Below, one piece after another: positions 35,212 to 44,322 of a stretch of DNA of 64,000 bases. The stretch is from Isoptericola croceus (GTDB taxonomy: Bacteria; Actinomycetota; Actinomycetes; Actinomycetales; Cellulomonadaceae). Under the pieces are notes generated by a model. The model was given only the letters and a program-made list of their open reading frames with translations, did not search any database and was not told the origin of the DNA. The stretch covers positions 682,001-746,000 of the forward strand of contig NZ_JARLLG010000001.1 of the NCBI RefSeq assembly GCF_029382255.1, given 5' to 3'. The position numbers and the translations under genes were made by a program. How positions within the stretch are numbered: the stretch's first letter is position 1; the number at the start of each line of letters is the position of its first letter.

Positions 35212-36230
35212 GCCCCGACGTCGACGTCCTGGTCGTCGGAGGCGGACCGGTCGGCCTCGCCGCCGCGATCGAGGCTCGTCGGGCCGGGCTCGACGTCGCC
35301 GTCCTCGAACCGCGCGACGCCCCGGTCGACAAGGCGTGCGGCGAGGGTCTGATGCCCGGCACCCTGGCCGCGGTGCGTCGCCTCGGCGTGGATCCGCCGG
35401 GACAGGACCTACGGGGCATCTCCTACCGGCAGGACGGGTGCACGGCGGACCACCTCTTCGCGAGCGGGTGGGGCCGTGGCGTCCGGCGGACCGCGTTGCA
35501 CGGGGCGCTGCACGAGGCGGCGCTCGCGGCGGGTGCCGCCGTCGTGCCGTGCAGGGTCGGGTCGGTGTCGCAGGACGACGACGGCGTCACGGCCGGCGGG
35601 CTGCGCGCCCGGTGGTTGCTGGGGTGCGACGGGCTGCACTCGCGGGTGCGGCGTGCGGCCGGCCTCGAGGCGACGCCGGTGCGCGGTGGCCGGCGGTTCG
35701 GGCTGCGTCGGCACTATCGGGTGGCGCCATGGTCCCCCCTGGTGGAGGTGCACTGGGGGCCGCACGTCGAGGCATATGTGACGCCCGTGGCGGAGGACCT
35801 GGTGGGGGTGGCCCTGCTGGGCCCGCCGGGGATGGACCTCGACGCCGGGCTCGCGACCATCCCCGAGCTCGCGGGGCGGTTCGCGGGCGCGGCGCCGGGC
35901 GGCCCGGTGCGGGGCGCCGGACCCCTGCGTGTCCGCACCAGGGCCCGCACCGCCGGTCGGGTACGGCTGGTGGGGGACGCGTCGGGGTACGTCGACGCGC
36001 TGACGGGGGAGGGCCTGCGGGTCGGTTTCGCCCAGGCGCGCGCCGCCGTCGTGCACCTGGACGACGCGGGCGCGTACGAGCGGGCGTGGCGGCGGGTCAC
36101 CCGGGACTACCGGGTGCTGACGTCTGGGCTGGTCGCGGCCGCGACCTCGCCCCTGCGCCGGGGTGTGGTCCCGGCGGCGGCGCGCCTGCCGAGGCTCTAC
36201 GGCGGGGTCGTGGAGCGGCTGGCGCGGTAG
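35208..36230 (+). CDS. FAD-dependent monooxygenase (SrsC-like hydroxylase)
   Basis: 340-aa group A flavoprotein. The FAD site is VLVVGGGPVGLA (7-18), DKACGEGLMPGTL resembles the geranylgeranyl-reductase/hydroxylase clade, the second signature is GCDGLHSRVRRAAG, and LVGDASGYVDALTGEGL binds the ribityl chain. In srsABC-type operons the third enzyme hydroxylates the resorcinol ring, so it would act on the product of the two genes before it. A tail-saturating reductase is the alternative, given the similarity to menJ-type sequences. Confidence 0.8.
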   Translation: MSPDVDVLVVGGGPVGLAAAIEARRAGLDVAVLEPRDAPVDKACGEGLMPGTLAAVRRLGVDPPGQDLRGISYRQDGCTADHLFASGWGRGVRRTALHGALHEAALAAGAAVVPCRVGSVSQDDDGVTAGGLRARWLLGCDGLHSRVRRAAGLEATPVRGGRRFGLRRHYRVAPWSPLVEVHWGPHVEAYVTPVAEDLVGVALLGPPGMDLDAGLATIPELAGRFAGAAPGGPVRGAGPLRVRTRARTAGRVRLVGDASGYVDALTGEGLRVGFAQARAAVVHLDDAGAYERAWRRVTRDYRVLTSGLVAAATSPLRRGVVPAAARLPRLYGGVVERLAR

Positions 36231-36303
36231 TGACCGAGGGGTGAGACGGCCCGTTCAGGTTCCGAGACGATTGTGGCATCCTGGGGAAGGCTGAGACCCT
36301 GGC

Positions 36304-36347
36304 AGTGAGGCAACCCTCACTTGTTAGCCCGGAGTTCCTCGTAGAAT
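36304..36347 (+). promoter_or_regulatory. Promoter and operator-like inverted repeat for the FprA gene
   Basis: TAGAAT (36342-36347) is a good -10, with TTGTTA (36321-36326) as a possible -35 at a short 15-bp spacing. Overlapping the -35 side is AGTGAGG-CAAC-CCTCACT (36304-36321), a perfect 7-bp inverted repeat suited to a dimeric repressor. It shows only weak resemblance to the DtxR iron box, so I do not name the regulator. Confidence 0.5.
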
Positions 36348-36388
36348 CGACACCCACGCAAGCCCCGATCCGGAAGGCGTACCTCGCA

Positions 36389-37795
36389 GTGAGCAGCTCC
36401 CGACCTCTGCGCGTCGCGATCGTCGGTGCAGGACCCGCGGGCATCTACGCCGCGGACATCCTGTCCAAGACGGACCTCGACGTCAGCATCGACCTCTTCG
36501 AGCGTCTGCCCGCCCCGTTCGGCCTCGTGCGCTACGGCGTCGCCCCCGACCACCCGCGCATCAAGGGGATCATCGGCGCCCTGCACAAGGTGCTGAGCAA
36601 GGGCGACGTGCGACTGCTCGCCAACGTCAACTACGGCGTCGACCTCAAGCTCGAGGACCTGCGCCAGTACTACGACGCGGTGATCTTCTCGACCGGCGCG
36701 ATCCGGGACGCGGACCTGACGATCCCCGGTATCGACCTCGACGGCTCCTACGGCGCCGCGGACTTCGTGTCCTGGTTCGACGGGCACCCCGACGTCCCGC
36801 GCACCTGGCCCCTGGAGGCCAAGGAGGTCGCGGTCCTCGGGGCCGGCAACGTCGCGCTCGACGTCGCGCGTATCCTGGCCAAGCACCCGAAGGACCTGAT
36901 GTCCACGGAGATCCCGGCGAACGTCGTCGAGGGTCTCGAGGCCTCCCCGGCCACCGACGTGCACGTCTTCGCCCGCCGCGGCCCCGCCCAGGTGAAGTTC
37001 TCCCCGCTGGAGCTGCGCGAGCTCGGGCACGTGCCGGACGTCGACATCGTGGTCTACCCGGAGGACTACGACTTCGACGAGGGCTCGATGGCCGCGATCG
37101 AGGCGACCAACCAGACCAAGCAGGTCGTCAAGACCCTCACCGACTGGACGCTCGTCGAGCCGTCGCAGCAGACCGCGTCGCGGCGGATCCACCTGCACTT
37201 CCTGCAGGCGCCGGCGGAAATCGTCGGCAAGGGCGGGAAGGTAGCTGGCCTGCGCACCGAGCGCACCGCGCTGCAGGGCGACGGCACCGTCAAGGGCACC
37301 GGCGAGTTCCACGACTGGCCCGTCCAGGCGGTCTACCGCGCGGTCGGCTACTTCGGTTCCCCGCTGCCGGAGATCCCCTTCGACGACCTCAAGGGCGTCA
37401 TCTCCAACCGTGAGGGGCGCGTCGTCGACCTCGACGGCGAGCACCTGCCCGGGGTGTACGCGACCGGCTGGATCAAGCGTGGACCGGTCGGCCTCATCGG
37501 CCACACCAAGTCCGACGCCTCCGAGACGGTGCGGCACCTCGTCGAGGACGTCACCGGGGTCCCGAACGGCGGCGACGTCGCATCGGGCGACGCCGACGGC
37601 GGTCGCACCGCACCGCACGGCGAGCCGCAGCAGATCCTGGACTTCCTGTCCGAGCGCGGCGTCGACGTCGTCACCTGGGACGAGTTCTCCCTGCTCGACG
37701 CCCACGAGCTGTCGCTCGGCGAGCCGCACGGTCGGGAGCGCATCAAGGTCGTCCCCCGCGAGGAGATGATCGACATCGCGAAGGGTCGCGCCTGA
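36389..37795 (+). CDS. fprA: FAD-dependent ferredoxin/flavodoxin-NADP+ reductase, adrenodoxin-reductase type
   Basis: 468-aa flavoenzyme. The FAD loop is VAIVGAGPAGIY (9-20), and FERLPAPFGLVRYGVAPDHPRIK is the family signature. The NADP-binding loop is VAVLGAGNVALDVARIL near 150, and GWIKRGPVGLIGHTKSDA closes the FAD site. It moves electrons between NADPH and ferredoxin in the cytosol, supplying P450s and other ferredoxin-dependent enzymes. I chose the GTG at 36389, where SSSRPLRVAIVGAG is the normal beginning; the frame extends upstream into the promoter. A strong hairpin follows the stop. Confidence 0.93.
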   Translation: MSSSRPLRVAIVGAGPAGIYAADILSKTDLDVSIDLFERLPAPFGLVRYGVAPDHPRIKGIIGALHKVLSKGDVRLLANVNYGVDLKLEDLRQYYDAVIFSTGAIRDADLTIPGIDLDGSYGAADFVSWFDGHPDVPRTWPLEAKEVAVLGAGNVALDVARILAKHPKDLMSTEIPANVVEGLEASPATDVHVFARRGPAQVKFSPLELRELGHVPDVDIVVYPEDYDFDEGSMAAIEATNQTKQVVKTLTDWTLVEPSQQTASRRIHLHFLQAPAEIVGKGGKVAGLRTERTALQGDGTVKGTGEFHDWPVQAVYRAVGYFGSPLPEIPFDDLKGVISNREGRVVDLDGEHLPGVYATGWIKRGPVGLIGHTKSDASETVRHLVEDVTGVPNGGDVASGDADGGRTAPHGEPQQILDFLSERGVDVVTWDEFSLLDAHELSLGEPHGRERIKVVPREEMIDIAKGRA

Positions 37796-37806
37796 CCCGT
37801 ACGTGA

Positions 37807-37848
37807 CACGAGGCCCGACGGCGGTGGGAACCGCCGTCGGGCCTCGTG
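37807..37848 (+). terminator. Intrinsic-type hairpin after fprA
   Basis: A perfect 19-bp stem (37807-37825 and 37830-37848) with a GGGA tetraloop, starting 12 bp after the fprA stop. No T-run follows. It separates fprA from htpX. Confidence 0.85.
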
Positions 37849-37893
37849 CGTTGCACGGGTGTCGGCCGGAGGGGGACTGGAGGGAGAACAGAC

Positions 37894-38787
37894 ATGGGTC
37901 ATCGGCACTTCAACGGTCTCAAGACCGTGCTGCTGTTCGGTGTGCTGTGGGTGGTGCTGCTCGGCCTGTGGGCGGTGTTCTTCCGCGGCAGCCAGGGCAT
38001 GCTGTTCCTCTTCACGGCCATCGGCCTCATCGGGACGTTCGTCGGGTACTGGAACTCCGACAAGATCGCGATCAAGGCCATGCACGCCTACCCGGTCACC
38101 GAGCTCGAGGCGCCGGAGATGCACCGGATCGTGCGCGAGCTCTCCACCGTCGCCCGCCAGCCGATGCCTCGTCTGTACATCTCGCCGACCCAGGCGCCGA
38201 ACGCCTTCGCCACCGGCCGCAACCCGAAGAACGCTGCGGTGTGCTGCACCGAGGGCATCCTGCGCCTCCTCGACGAGCGGGAGCTGCGCGGCGTCCTGGG
38301 CCACGAGCTGATGCACGTCTACAACCGCGACATCCTCACCTCCTCGGTCGCCTCCGCCCTGGCGGGCGTCATCACGTCGCTGGCGCAGTTCCTGCTGATC
38401 TTCGGCGGGGGAGACCGGCGCGGGGGAGGCAACCCGCTCGCCGCGCTGGCGCTGGCGATCCTCGCGCCGTTCGCGGCCATGCTCATCCAGATGGCCATCT
38501 CCCGGACCCGCGAGTACGACGCGGACGAGGACGGCGCCAAGCTCACCGGCGACCCGCTCGCCCTCGCCTCGGCGCTGCGCAAGCTCGAGCAGGGCACCGC
38601 CGCCGCCCCGCTGCCGCAGACGCGCGACCTGGAGAACGTCTCGCACCTCATGCTCGCCAACCCGTTCCGCGGCGGTGGCATGGCCAAGATGTTCGCCACG
38701 CACCCGCCGATGGCCGAGCGGATCGCGCGCCTGGAGAAGATGGCTGGCGGCACCGGGTTCGGCCACGGGGGCATCACGCGCTACTGA
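37894..38787 (+). CDS. htpX: M48 membrane zinc metalloprotease HtpX
   Basis: 297-aa membrane protease for quality control of membrane proteins. Two N-terminal helices (about 9-30, 34-52) precede the catalytic domain with HELMH at 137-141 (His137, Glu138, His141) and the third zinc ligand in [13 protein letters not shown]. Another hydrophobic pair lies at about 150-200. The ATG follows GGAGGGAGA at a good distance. Confidence 0.95.
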   Translation: MGHRHFNGLKTVLLFGVLWVVLLGLWAVFFRGSQGMLFLFTAIGLIGTFVGYWNSDKIAIKAMHAYPVTELEAPEMHRIVRELSTVARQPMPRLYISPTQAPNAFATGRNPKNAAVCCTEGILRLLDERELRGVLGHELMHVYNRDILTSSVASALAGVITSLAQFLLIFGGGDRRGGGNPLAALALAILAPFAAMLIQMAISRTREYDADEDGAKLTGDPLALASALRKLEQGTAAAPLPQTRDLENVSHLMLANPFRGGGMAKMFATHPPMAERIARLEKMAGGTGFGHGGITRY

Positions 38788-38825
38788 GCCCGGTCCGGCA
38801 GGACTGCGCGCCCGGCGCCGTTCGC

Positions 38826-38831
38826 TAGGGT
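38826..38831 (+). promoter_or_regulatory. Leaderless -10 (TAGGGT) for the ion-channel gene
   Basis: TAGGGT is followed by eight bases and the ATG at 38840, with no Shine-Dalgarno sequence. This is the fourth gene in the window with this layout. Confidence 0.45.
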
Positions 38832-38839
38832 GTCGTGCG

Positions 38840-39613
38840 ATGGCTCCCGAGCGCTCCAGCACCTCGACGTCACCGTCCAGGGCCGACGACGACCCGCGCG
38901 TCGCCGCGTGGGAGGAACGCATGGAGTGGCCCCTCGTCGGAGTCGCCGTGGTCTTCCTCGTGGCCTATGCCGTCCCGATCGCGGCTCCCGCCATGCCGGC
39001 CGTCGCCGCGCAGGCGTGCCAGGCGGTCGTGTGGGTCACCTGGGCGGTGTTCGCCGTCGACTACCTGGGGCGCCTGGCGCTCACCCGCCGCCGCTGGTTC
39101 TTCGTGCGGTACAACCTGCTCGACCTGGCGATCGTGCTGCTGCCGATGCTGCGTCCCCTGCGGCTCCTGATGCTGGTCAGGTCGGTCAACGACCTCAACC
39201 GGGCCGGTGCGCGCCGGCTGCGCGGCCACGTCGTGCAGTACGCCGCCGCCGGGACGTCGGTGCTCATCCTCGCCGGCGCGCTGGCAATCACCGACGCCGA
39301 GCGGGGAGCGGAGGGGTCGAGCGTCGAGAACCTCGGCGACGGCTTCTGGTGGGCCTTGGTCACGATGACCACCGTCGGGTACGGGGACATGTATCCCGTC
39401 ACCGTCATGGGGCGGTTCGTCGCCGTCGGGCTGATGCTCGGCGGTGTCGCACTGCTCGGCGTGGTCACCGCGACGCTCGCGTCGTGGCTCGTCGAGCGCG
39501 TCGAGGAGAGCGCGGAGGGGGAGCACCAGGCGACCCGCGGGCAGGTCGACGCGCTGCACGACGAGCTGCGTCAGCTGCGCGCCGAGCTCCGGGACCTCCG
39601 AGCCGACGGGTGA
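38840..39613 (+). CDS. Voltage-gated-like potassium channel
   Basis: 257-aa membrane protein. The C-terminal pore has the selectivity filter TVGYGD (178-183) inside WWALVTMTTVGYGDMYP. Upstream are three or four helices with an RPLRLLMLVRSV segment that recalls a voltage-sensor S4, and FVRYNLLDLAIVLL as S3. A cytosolic coiled coil ends the protein (ALHDELRQLRAELRDLRA). A tetrameric K+ channel is expected. The start was set at 38840, directly after a leaderless-type -10. Confidence 0.9.
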   Translation: MAPERSSTSTSPSRADDDPRVAAWEERMEWPLVGVAVVFLVAYAVPIAAPAMPAVAAQACQAVVWVTWAVFAVDYLGRLALTRRRWFFVRYNLLDLAIVLLPMLRPLRLLMLVRSVNDLNRAGARRLRGHVVQYAAAGTSVLILAGALAITDAERGAEGSSVENLGDGFWWALVTMTTVGYGDMYPVTVMGRFVAVGLMLGGVALLGVVTATLASWLVERVEESAEGEHQATRGQVDALHDELRQLRAELRDLRADG

Positions 39614-39627
39614 GCGCTGCCGCTCAC
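39610..39627. terminator. Bidirectional hairpin between the channel and HAD genes
   Basis: GTGAGCG-CTGC-CGCTCAC, a perfect 7-bp stem with a tetraloop. It covers the stop codons of both convergent genes (39611-39613 and 39624-39626). Confidence 0.65.
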
Positions 39628-40511
39628 GTTCGGCCCAGGGCCGCCTCCAGCGCGGCGGCGACGCCGTCCTCGGCATGGTGACCGACGACGGCGTCCGCCT
39701 CCGCGAGCACGTCCGGGTGGGCGTTGGCGACGGCGATCCCGCGCCCCGCCCACCGCAGCATCGGCAGGTCGTTCGGCATGTCCCCGAACGCCCACACGTC
39801 GGCGGCGTGCACCCCGCGCCGTGCGCACCACCGGGCGAGCGCCGCATCCTTGGTGACCTGCGGGGCCAGCAGCTCGGCCAGGCCCGCGGCGCCCGAGAAG
39901 GCGAGGTGCGCCCGGTGCCCGACGACGGCGCGCACGGCCGCGAAGAACGCCTCCTGCTCGGGGTCGCTCGCCACGCCCTGGCGCACCTGCCCGGGGCGTG
40001 ACAGCGGGTCACCGCGACGGACGGCGAGCAGCTTGCCGACGGGGGAGCCGGGCGCGGCCGGGGACCCGCCGTCGGGCAGGGTCTCCTCAACGGGCACCGA
40101 GGCCACCGCGTCCGGCAGGCCGGACTCGTTGCGCGGGAACCAAGGGTCGAAAGCCGGGCCGTCGGGTCGTTCGAACGCGAGCGCGATGTCGGGGACCGCG
40201 GAGCGCAGCTCGGCCACGAGCCCGCGGAGCTCGTCGTCGGCGAAGCCCTGGACCTCGAGCGCCGTGCCGGTCGCGAGGTCCCACACGGCGGCGCCGCCGA
40301 GGCAGACCACGCGACCGTGACCGCCGACGCAGTGGGCCAGGCCGGCCAACCAGCGCGGCGGGCGCGCGGTGACGAACACGATCTCGATCCCGGCGACCTC
40401 GACCGCGCGCAGGGCGGAGCGCGTGCGGTCCGAGACGGTGCCGTCGGCACCCAGGAGCGTGCCGTCCAGGTCGGTGGCCACCAGCCGGGGCAGCCCGTGG
40501 GGCTCGGTCAT
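39624..40511 (-). CDS. HAD-superfamily (Cof-type) hydrolase
   Basis: 295-aa phosphatase of the Cof/class IIB HAD family. Motif I is DLDGTLL (D14, D16), motif II is VFVTARPP, and motif IV is AFGDMPNDLPML. A lysine near KLLAVRR or in VTKDAALARW serves motif III. The cap domain lies between about 85 and 200. Substrates in this family are sugar phosphates, flavin mononucleotide or similar; the target here is unknown. It is separate from the GH15 gene by 120 bp. Confidence 0.88.
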   Translation of the reverse strand: MTEPHGLPRLVATDLDGTLLGADGTVSDRTRSALRAVEVAGIEIVFVTARPPRWLAGLAHCVGGHGRVVCLGGAAVWDLATGTALEVQGFADDELRGLVAELRSAVPDIALAFERPDGPAFDPWFPRNESGLPDAVASVPVEETLPDGGSPAAPGSPVGKLLAVRRGDPLSRPGQVRQGVASDPEQEAFFAAVRAVVGHRAHLAFSGAAGLAELLAPQVTKDAALARWCARRGVHAADVWAFGDMPNDLPMLRWAGRGIAVANAHPDVLAEADAVVGHHAEDGVAAALEAALGRT

Positions 40512-40543
40512 CGGCCGTCGGTGCAGGACGGCGACCCACCCCG

Positions 40544-40568
40544 CTGCAGCAGTGATCGCATGCTGCAG
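40544..40568. promoter_or_regulatory. Inverted repeat upstream of the HAD gene
   Basis: CTGCAGCA (40544-40551) and TGCTGCAG (40561-40568) form a perfect 8-bp inverted repeat with 9 bp between. It lies 33 bp before the HAD start and 63 bp beyond the GH15 stop. It could be an operator for the HAD gene or a terminator for the GH15 transcript. Confidence 0.35.
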
Positions 40569-40631
40569 GGTATCCGCCCCGGCGTCCTCGGCATGGCCAC
40601 AGCGGTCGCTCCAGCTGCCACGGTGCCCTCA

Positions 40632-42473
40632 CTACGTCGCGCGCAGGGCCCCCGACTCGCGGCGCGTCCAGGAGCGCAGCATCTCGTCGTCGGTGCTCCA
40701 GCGCAGGGCCACCGCGGCCTCGATGAGCCCGAGATGGGTGAAGGCCTGCGGGTAGTTGCCCAGCGCCCCGCCGTCGGGGTCCATCTGCTCGGCGTAGAGG
40801 CCCAGCGGGCCGGCCCGGGCGACCAACCAGTCGAACCGGGCCTGGGCCTCCTCCGCCCGGCCGGCGAGCACCAGGGCGGAGACCATCTCGAACGAGCAGA
40901 GCAGGAACGCGCCCTCACCGCCGCTGACCCCGTCGTCCACCTCGTCGGTGTCGTAGCGGCGGACGAGCGCCGGCCCGTCGCCGAGCTGCTCGGCGATGCG
41001 ATCGATGGTCCCGACCACGCGGGAGTCGTCCCCGGGCAGGAACCCGAGCAGGCTGAGGCGCAGCAGCGAGGCGTCGAGGGCCGGCTCGCCGTCGACCATG
41101 GTGAACGCCCCCTGGTCGGGGTCCCACCCGTGCTCGAGGATGTCGGCCCGGACCTGGTCGCGGTTGTCGCGCCAGGCGTCCAGGGGGGCCTCGTCGTCGC
41201 CGAGGTCCTCGGCCAGCTGGATCCCGCGGTCGATGGCGACCCAGTTCATCAGCTTGCTGTGGGTGTAGCGGCGTGCGGACCCGCGCAGCTCCCACATGTG
41301 CGCGTCAGGCTCCTGCCACTGGTGGCAGGCGGCGTCGACGACGTCCCGCATCGCCTCCCAGTGCCCCGGCGGCAGCTCGCCGGTGAGCCGGTGGTGGATG
41401 AGGGCGGTGTCGAGCACGAACCCGTGCGTGCTGTGCTGGACCTGGTCGAACGCCTCGTTCCCGATCCGCACGGGGCGGGAGCCCGCGTAACCGTCCAGGT
41501 GGTCCAGGTGCTCCTCGGCGCCGCTCTGCTCCCCGTGCAGGCCGGCCATCGGCCGCAGCCGCTCGACACCGCGCACGCACCTGTCGACGAGGAACGCGCC
41601 GTAGCGTCGGCCGAGGTCGGTGTGACCCAGCAGGTTGAGGGCCATGACGTGCAGGCTCGCGTCACGGTGCCACGTGTAGCGGTAGTCCCAGTTGCGTTCG
41701 CCGCCGAGCTCCTCGGGCAGCGACGTCGTGGCGGCCGCCATGAGCGCACCCGTGTCGTCGAACGACAGCGCGCGGAGCACCAGTGCGCTGCGCAGCACCG
41801 CCTCGGGTGCCGGGCCGTCGAAGCGGGATCGTTCGCCCCACTGCCGCCAGGCCGTCCCGGTGCGCTCGACGAGCTCGTCGGCGTGCTGCAGGCAGTCCGG
41901 GTCGAAGCTGTCGGGCAGGTAGCCGAGGGCCCAGACGGCCTGGTCGCCGACGCCGAGATCCGTGGTGCCGGTCAGGAGGTCGCCGTCGGTGTCCAGGGGC
42001 GCGCCGCAGTGCACGCGAACACCGGAGACGTCCTCGATCCAGGTGTCGCCGTCCTGGTGCCAGCCCGGCCGGCGGCGGGCGTAGTCCGGGCGGGCGTCGA
42101 TCGTGCATGCGACACGCACCCGGCCGTGCACGACGCGCACCAGGCGCAGGAGCCGGTGGCCGGCCACGAACTCGTCAGGGTCGTCCGAGGGCGCCACGTC
42201 CAGCAGGTCGACGACCTCGGCGACGCCGTCGGGCCCCTCCCACGTGGTGACCAGGACGAAGGTGCCCGGGACGTACCGGCGCCCGGTGACCTGCCCGTCG
42301 ACCACGGAGACCTGCCACCGACCGCCTCGGTCGGGGTCGAGGATGCGGGCGAAGAGGCTGGGTCCGTCGGCCTGCGGCGTGCAGAGCCAGTCCACGCTCC
42401 CGTCGGGTGCGACGAGCGCGACGGTGTGGGTGTCGGACAGGAACCCGTGGGTGTCGATGGGAGCCGGCGTCAT
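40632..42473 (-). CDS. Glycoside hydrolase family 15 (glucoamylase/trehalase-like)
   Basis: 613-aa cytosolic GH15 enzyme without a signal peptide. The N-terminal beta domain begins IDTHGFLSDTHTVALVAPDGSVDWLC. The (alpha/alpha)6 catalytic part includes RNWDYRYTWHRDAS, the acid-region MWELRGSARRYTHSKLMNWVA and GGEGAFLLCSFEMVSAL. Cytosolic members hydrolyse trehalose or short alpha-glucans. The ATG at 42473 overlaps the stop of the upstream LLM flavoprotein (ATGA), a pairing I have seen often in actinobacteria. Longer upstream extensions belong to the other gene. Confidence 0.9.
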   Translation of the reverse strand: MTPAPIDTHGFLSDTHTVALVAPDGSVDWLCTPQADGPSLFARILDPDRGGRWQVSVVDGQVTGRRYVPGTFVLVTTWEGPDGVAEVVDLLDVAPSDDPDEFVAGHRLLRLVRVVHGRVRVACTIDARPDYARRRPGWHQDGDTWIEDVSGVRVHCGAPLDTDGDLLTGTTDLGVGDQAVWALGYLPDSFDPDCLQHADELVERTGTAWRQWGERSRFDGPAPEAVLRSALVLRALSFDDTGALMAAATTSLPEELGGERNWDYRYTWHRDASLHVMALNLLGHTDLGRRYGAFLVDRCVRGVERLRPMAGLHGEQSGAEEHLDHLDGYAGSRPVRIGNEAFDQVQHSTHGFVLDTALIHHRLTGELPPGHWEAMRDVVDAACHQWQEPDAHMWELRGSARRYTHSKLMNWVAIDRGIQLAEDLGDDEAPLDAWRDNRDQVRADILEHGWDPDQGAFTMVDGEPALDASLLRLSLLGFLPGDDSRVVGTIDRIAEQLGDGPALVRRYDTDEVDDGVSGGEGAFLLCSFEMVSALVLAGRAEEAQARFDWLVARAGPLGLYAEQMDPDGGALGNYPQAFTHLGLIEAAVALRWSTDDEMLRSWTRRESGALRAT

Positions 42474-43434
42474 GCCGCCCTCAGGGCGGGCAGCACCGTG
42501 CTGCCGTAGACGTCGAGGAACGGCGCCTGCTGCTTGCCGACGTGATGGACGTACACCTCGTCGAAGCCGAGCTCGGCGAGCTCGGCGAGCCAGTCCACGT
42601 GCTGCTGCGCCGCGCTGCTGGCCAGCACGCTCGGGTGCATGTCCTCGGGGCTGACGTAGCTCGCGATCTCCTCGAACTCCTGGGGCAGGTCGAGCGCCCA
42701 GCCGACGGGGCTGCCGAAGATCGCCGGCGCCCACTGCTCGTGGGCGATCCGCAGGGCCTCCTCGTCGGTGGCTGCCCAGCTGACGTGCACCTGCAGGACG
42801 GCGGGCTTGTCGTCGCCGGCCTCGCTCCGGAAGGCGTCGAGCACCTGCCGCAGGTCGTCGAGGGGCTGGTTCACGGTGATCAGACCGTCAGCCCAGCCGC
42901 CGACCCAGGCGGCGGTGGCCGGGGTGACGGCGGCACCGAGCAGGGGCGGCGGGACGTCCGGCAGGGACCAGACCCGGGCGCGGTCGACCGTGATCAGCCC
43001 GTCGTGCGTCACCTCCTCCCGGCCAGCAGCGCGCGCATCACGTCGACGCACTCGAGCAGCCGTGCCTCACGAAGGCTCTTGCGTGGCCAGGAGTCACCGG
43101 TGACGTGCTCGTTGAGCGCCTGCCCGCTGCCCAGTGCCGCCCAGAACCGACCCGGGAACATGGCCGCCAGGGTGGCGATCGCCTGTGCGTGGACGGCCGG
43201 GTGGTAGCGCTGGCCCGGAGCGGTCACGACGCCGAGGGGCAGCTGGGTGGTCGCCAGGGCAGCGCCGAGCCAGGACCAGGCGAACCCGGACTCGCCCTGC
43301 GCGGAGCTCCACGGTGCGAGGTGGTCGGAGCACATGGCTCCGGAGAACCCGGCGCGTTCGGCCGCGCCGACGTCGTCCAGGAGCTCTGCGGGGCCGATCT
43401 GCTCGTGCGAGGCGTGGAATCCGAAGCGAGTCAC
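42470..43434 (-). pseudogene. LLM-class flavin-dependent oxidoreductase (TIGR03885-like), one frameshift
   Basis: Two frames together give one complete ~320-aa luciferase-like flavoprotein. The first (GTG at 43434, MTRFGFHASHEQIGPAELL, AMCSDHLAPWSSAQGESGFAWSWLG) stops at 43009 after ALLAGRR. The second continues as EEVTHDGLITVDRARVWSLP to the stop at 42470. Adding one G to the GGG run at 43018-43020 (minus strand) restores LLAGEEVTHDG, the normal family sequence. The gene is otherwise well preserved, so a sequencing error or very recent mutation are both possible. It overlaps the GH15 start by ATGA. The start has no Shine-Dalgarno site. Confidence 0.8.
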
Positions 43435-43506
43435 CCACCACGACTATCACCGGTGCTCGCTGCGTGCACGGGCGACCACCGGGTCGTGATCGGCTGACCT
43501 GCGCCG

Positions 43507-44001
43507 TCAGCGGTAGTTGACGAACTGCAGCGCGACGTCGAGGTCCGCGCCCTTGAGCAGCGCGATCACGGCCTGCAGGTCGTCACGCTTCTTGGAGCTG
43601 ACGCGCACCTCGTCGCCGGTGATCTGCGTCTTCACGCCCTTGGGGCCCTCGTCGCGGATCAGCTTGGTGATCTTCTTGGCGTCCTCGCTGCTCAGCCCTT
43701 CCTTGAGCGTCGCAGGCAGGCGGTACTCCTTGCCCGACGCCTGCGGCTCGCCCTCGCCGGTGTCGATCGCCTTGAGGGAGACACCGCGCCGGATGAGCTT
43801 GGTCTGGAAGACGTCGAGGACGGCGTTGACGCGCTCCGCGGAGTTGGCGACCAGGACGATCGCGTCGCCACTCCAGGAGATCGAGGCTCCGACGCCACGG
43901 AAGTCGTACCGCTGGTTGATCTCCTTGGCGGCCTGGTTGAGCGCGTTGTCGACCTCCTGGCGGTCGACCTTGGAGACGATGTCGAACGACGAGTCGGCCA
44001 T
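43507..44001 (-). CDS. yajQ: YajQ family nucleotide-binding protein
   Basis: 164-aa protein, full length for the family. Landmarks are [20 protein letters not shown] at the start, [21 protein letters not shown] and [18 protein letters not shown] near the end. YajQ proteins bind nucleotides, cyclic-di-GMP in some bacteria, and may act as transcription co-regulators. AAGGAG precedes the ATG at 44001. Confidence 0.95.
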   Translation of the reverse strand: MADSSFDIVSKVDRQEVDNALNQAAKEINQRYDFRGVGASISWSGDAIVLVANSAERVNAVLDVFQTKLIRRGVSLKAIDTGEGEPQASGKEYRLPATLKEGLSSEDAKKITKLIRDEGPKGVKTQITGDEVRVSSKKRDDLQAVIALLKGADLDVALQFVNYR

Positions 44002-44322
44002 GGCGGTGCTCCTTCTGCTGGGGTGCCGGATGTGTGACCACCGTAGTCGGCGCACCGGCCGTTCGGAGGGGGCCGCCGCCGCACGGTGCCATACCCCAAC
44101 AATTCGGGCGGGGCCGATGGGGAGTTCTGCCCACCGGGCACCCTGTCCGATCGGCCCGGGCAACGGTAGGATCCGTTCCGGAGTCGCCGCGCCTCGTCGC
44201 CGACGACGCCGGCAGGGGGCCATCCGGACACGCCTCGCGGAGCGCGCGAGCGGTCGGTCGTGCTCGCACGCGGTCAGGCGACGGGACGCAGCAGTGCTGG
44301 ACAACTACTGAAGGGTCTTCGC
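44002..44322. promoter_or_regulatory. Divergent intergenic region between yajQ and the Ig-domain gene
   Basis: 321 bases without a gene I can support. A TAGGAT at 44167-44172 is a possible -10 reading toward the large surface-protein gene, with no good -35. GAAGGG at 44310-44315 is the ribosome binding site of that gene. No tRNA-like cloverleaf was found. Confidence 0.35.

Noticed and set aside
44002-44322. A tRNA or small RNA gene in the yajQ upstream region
   Set aside because: No cloverleaf, TTCGA-type T-loop or CCA end could be matched.
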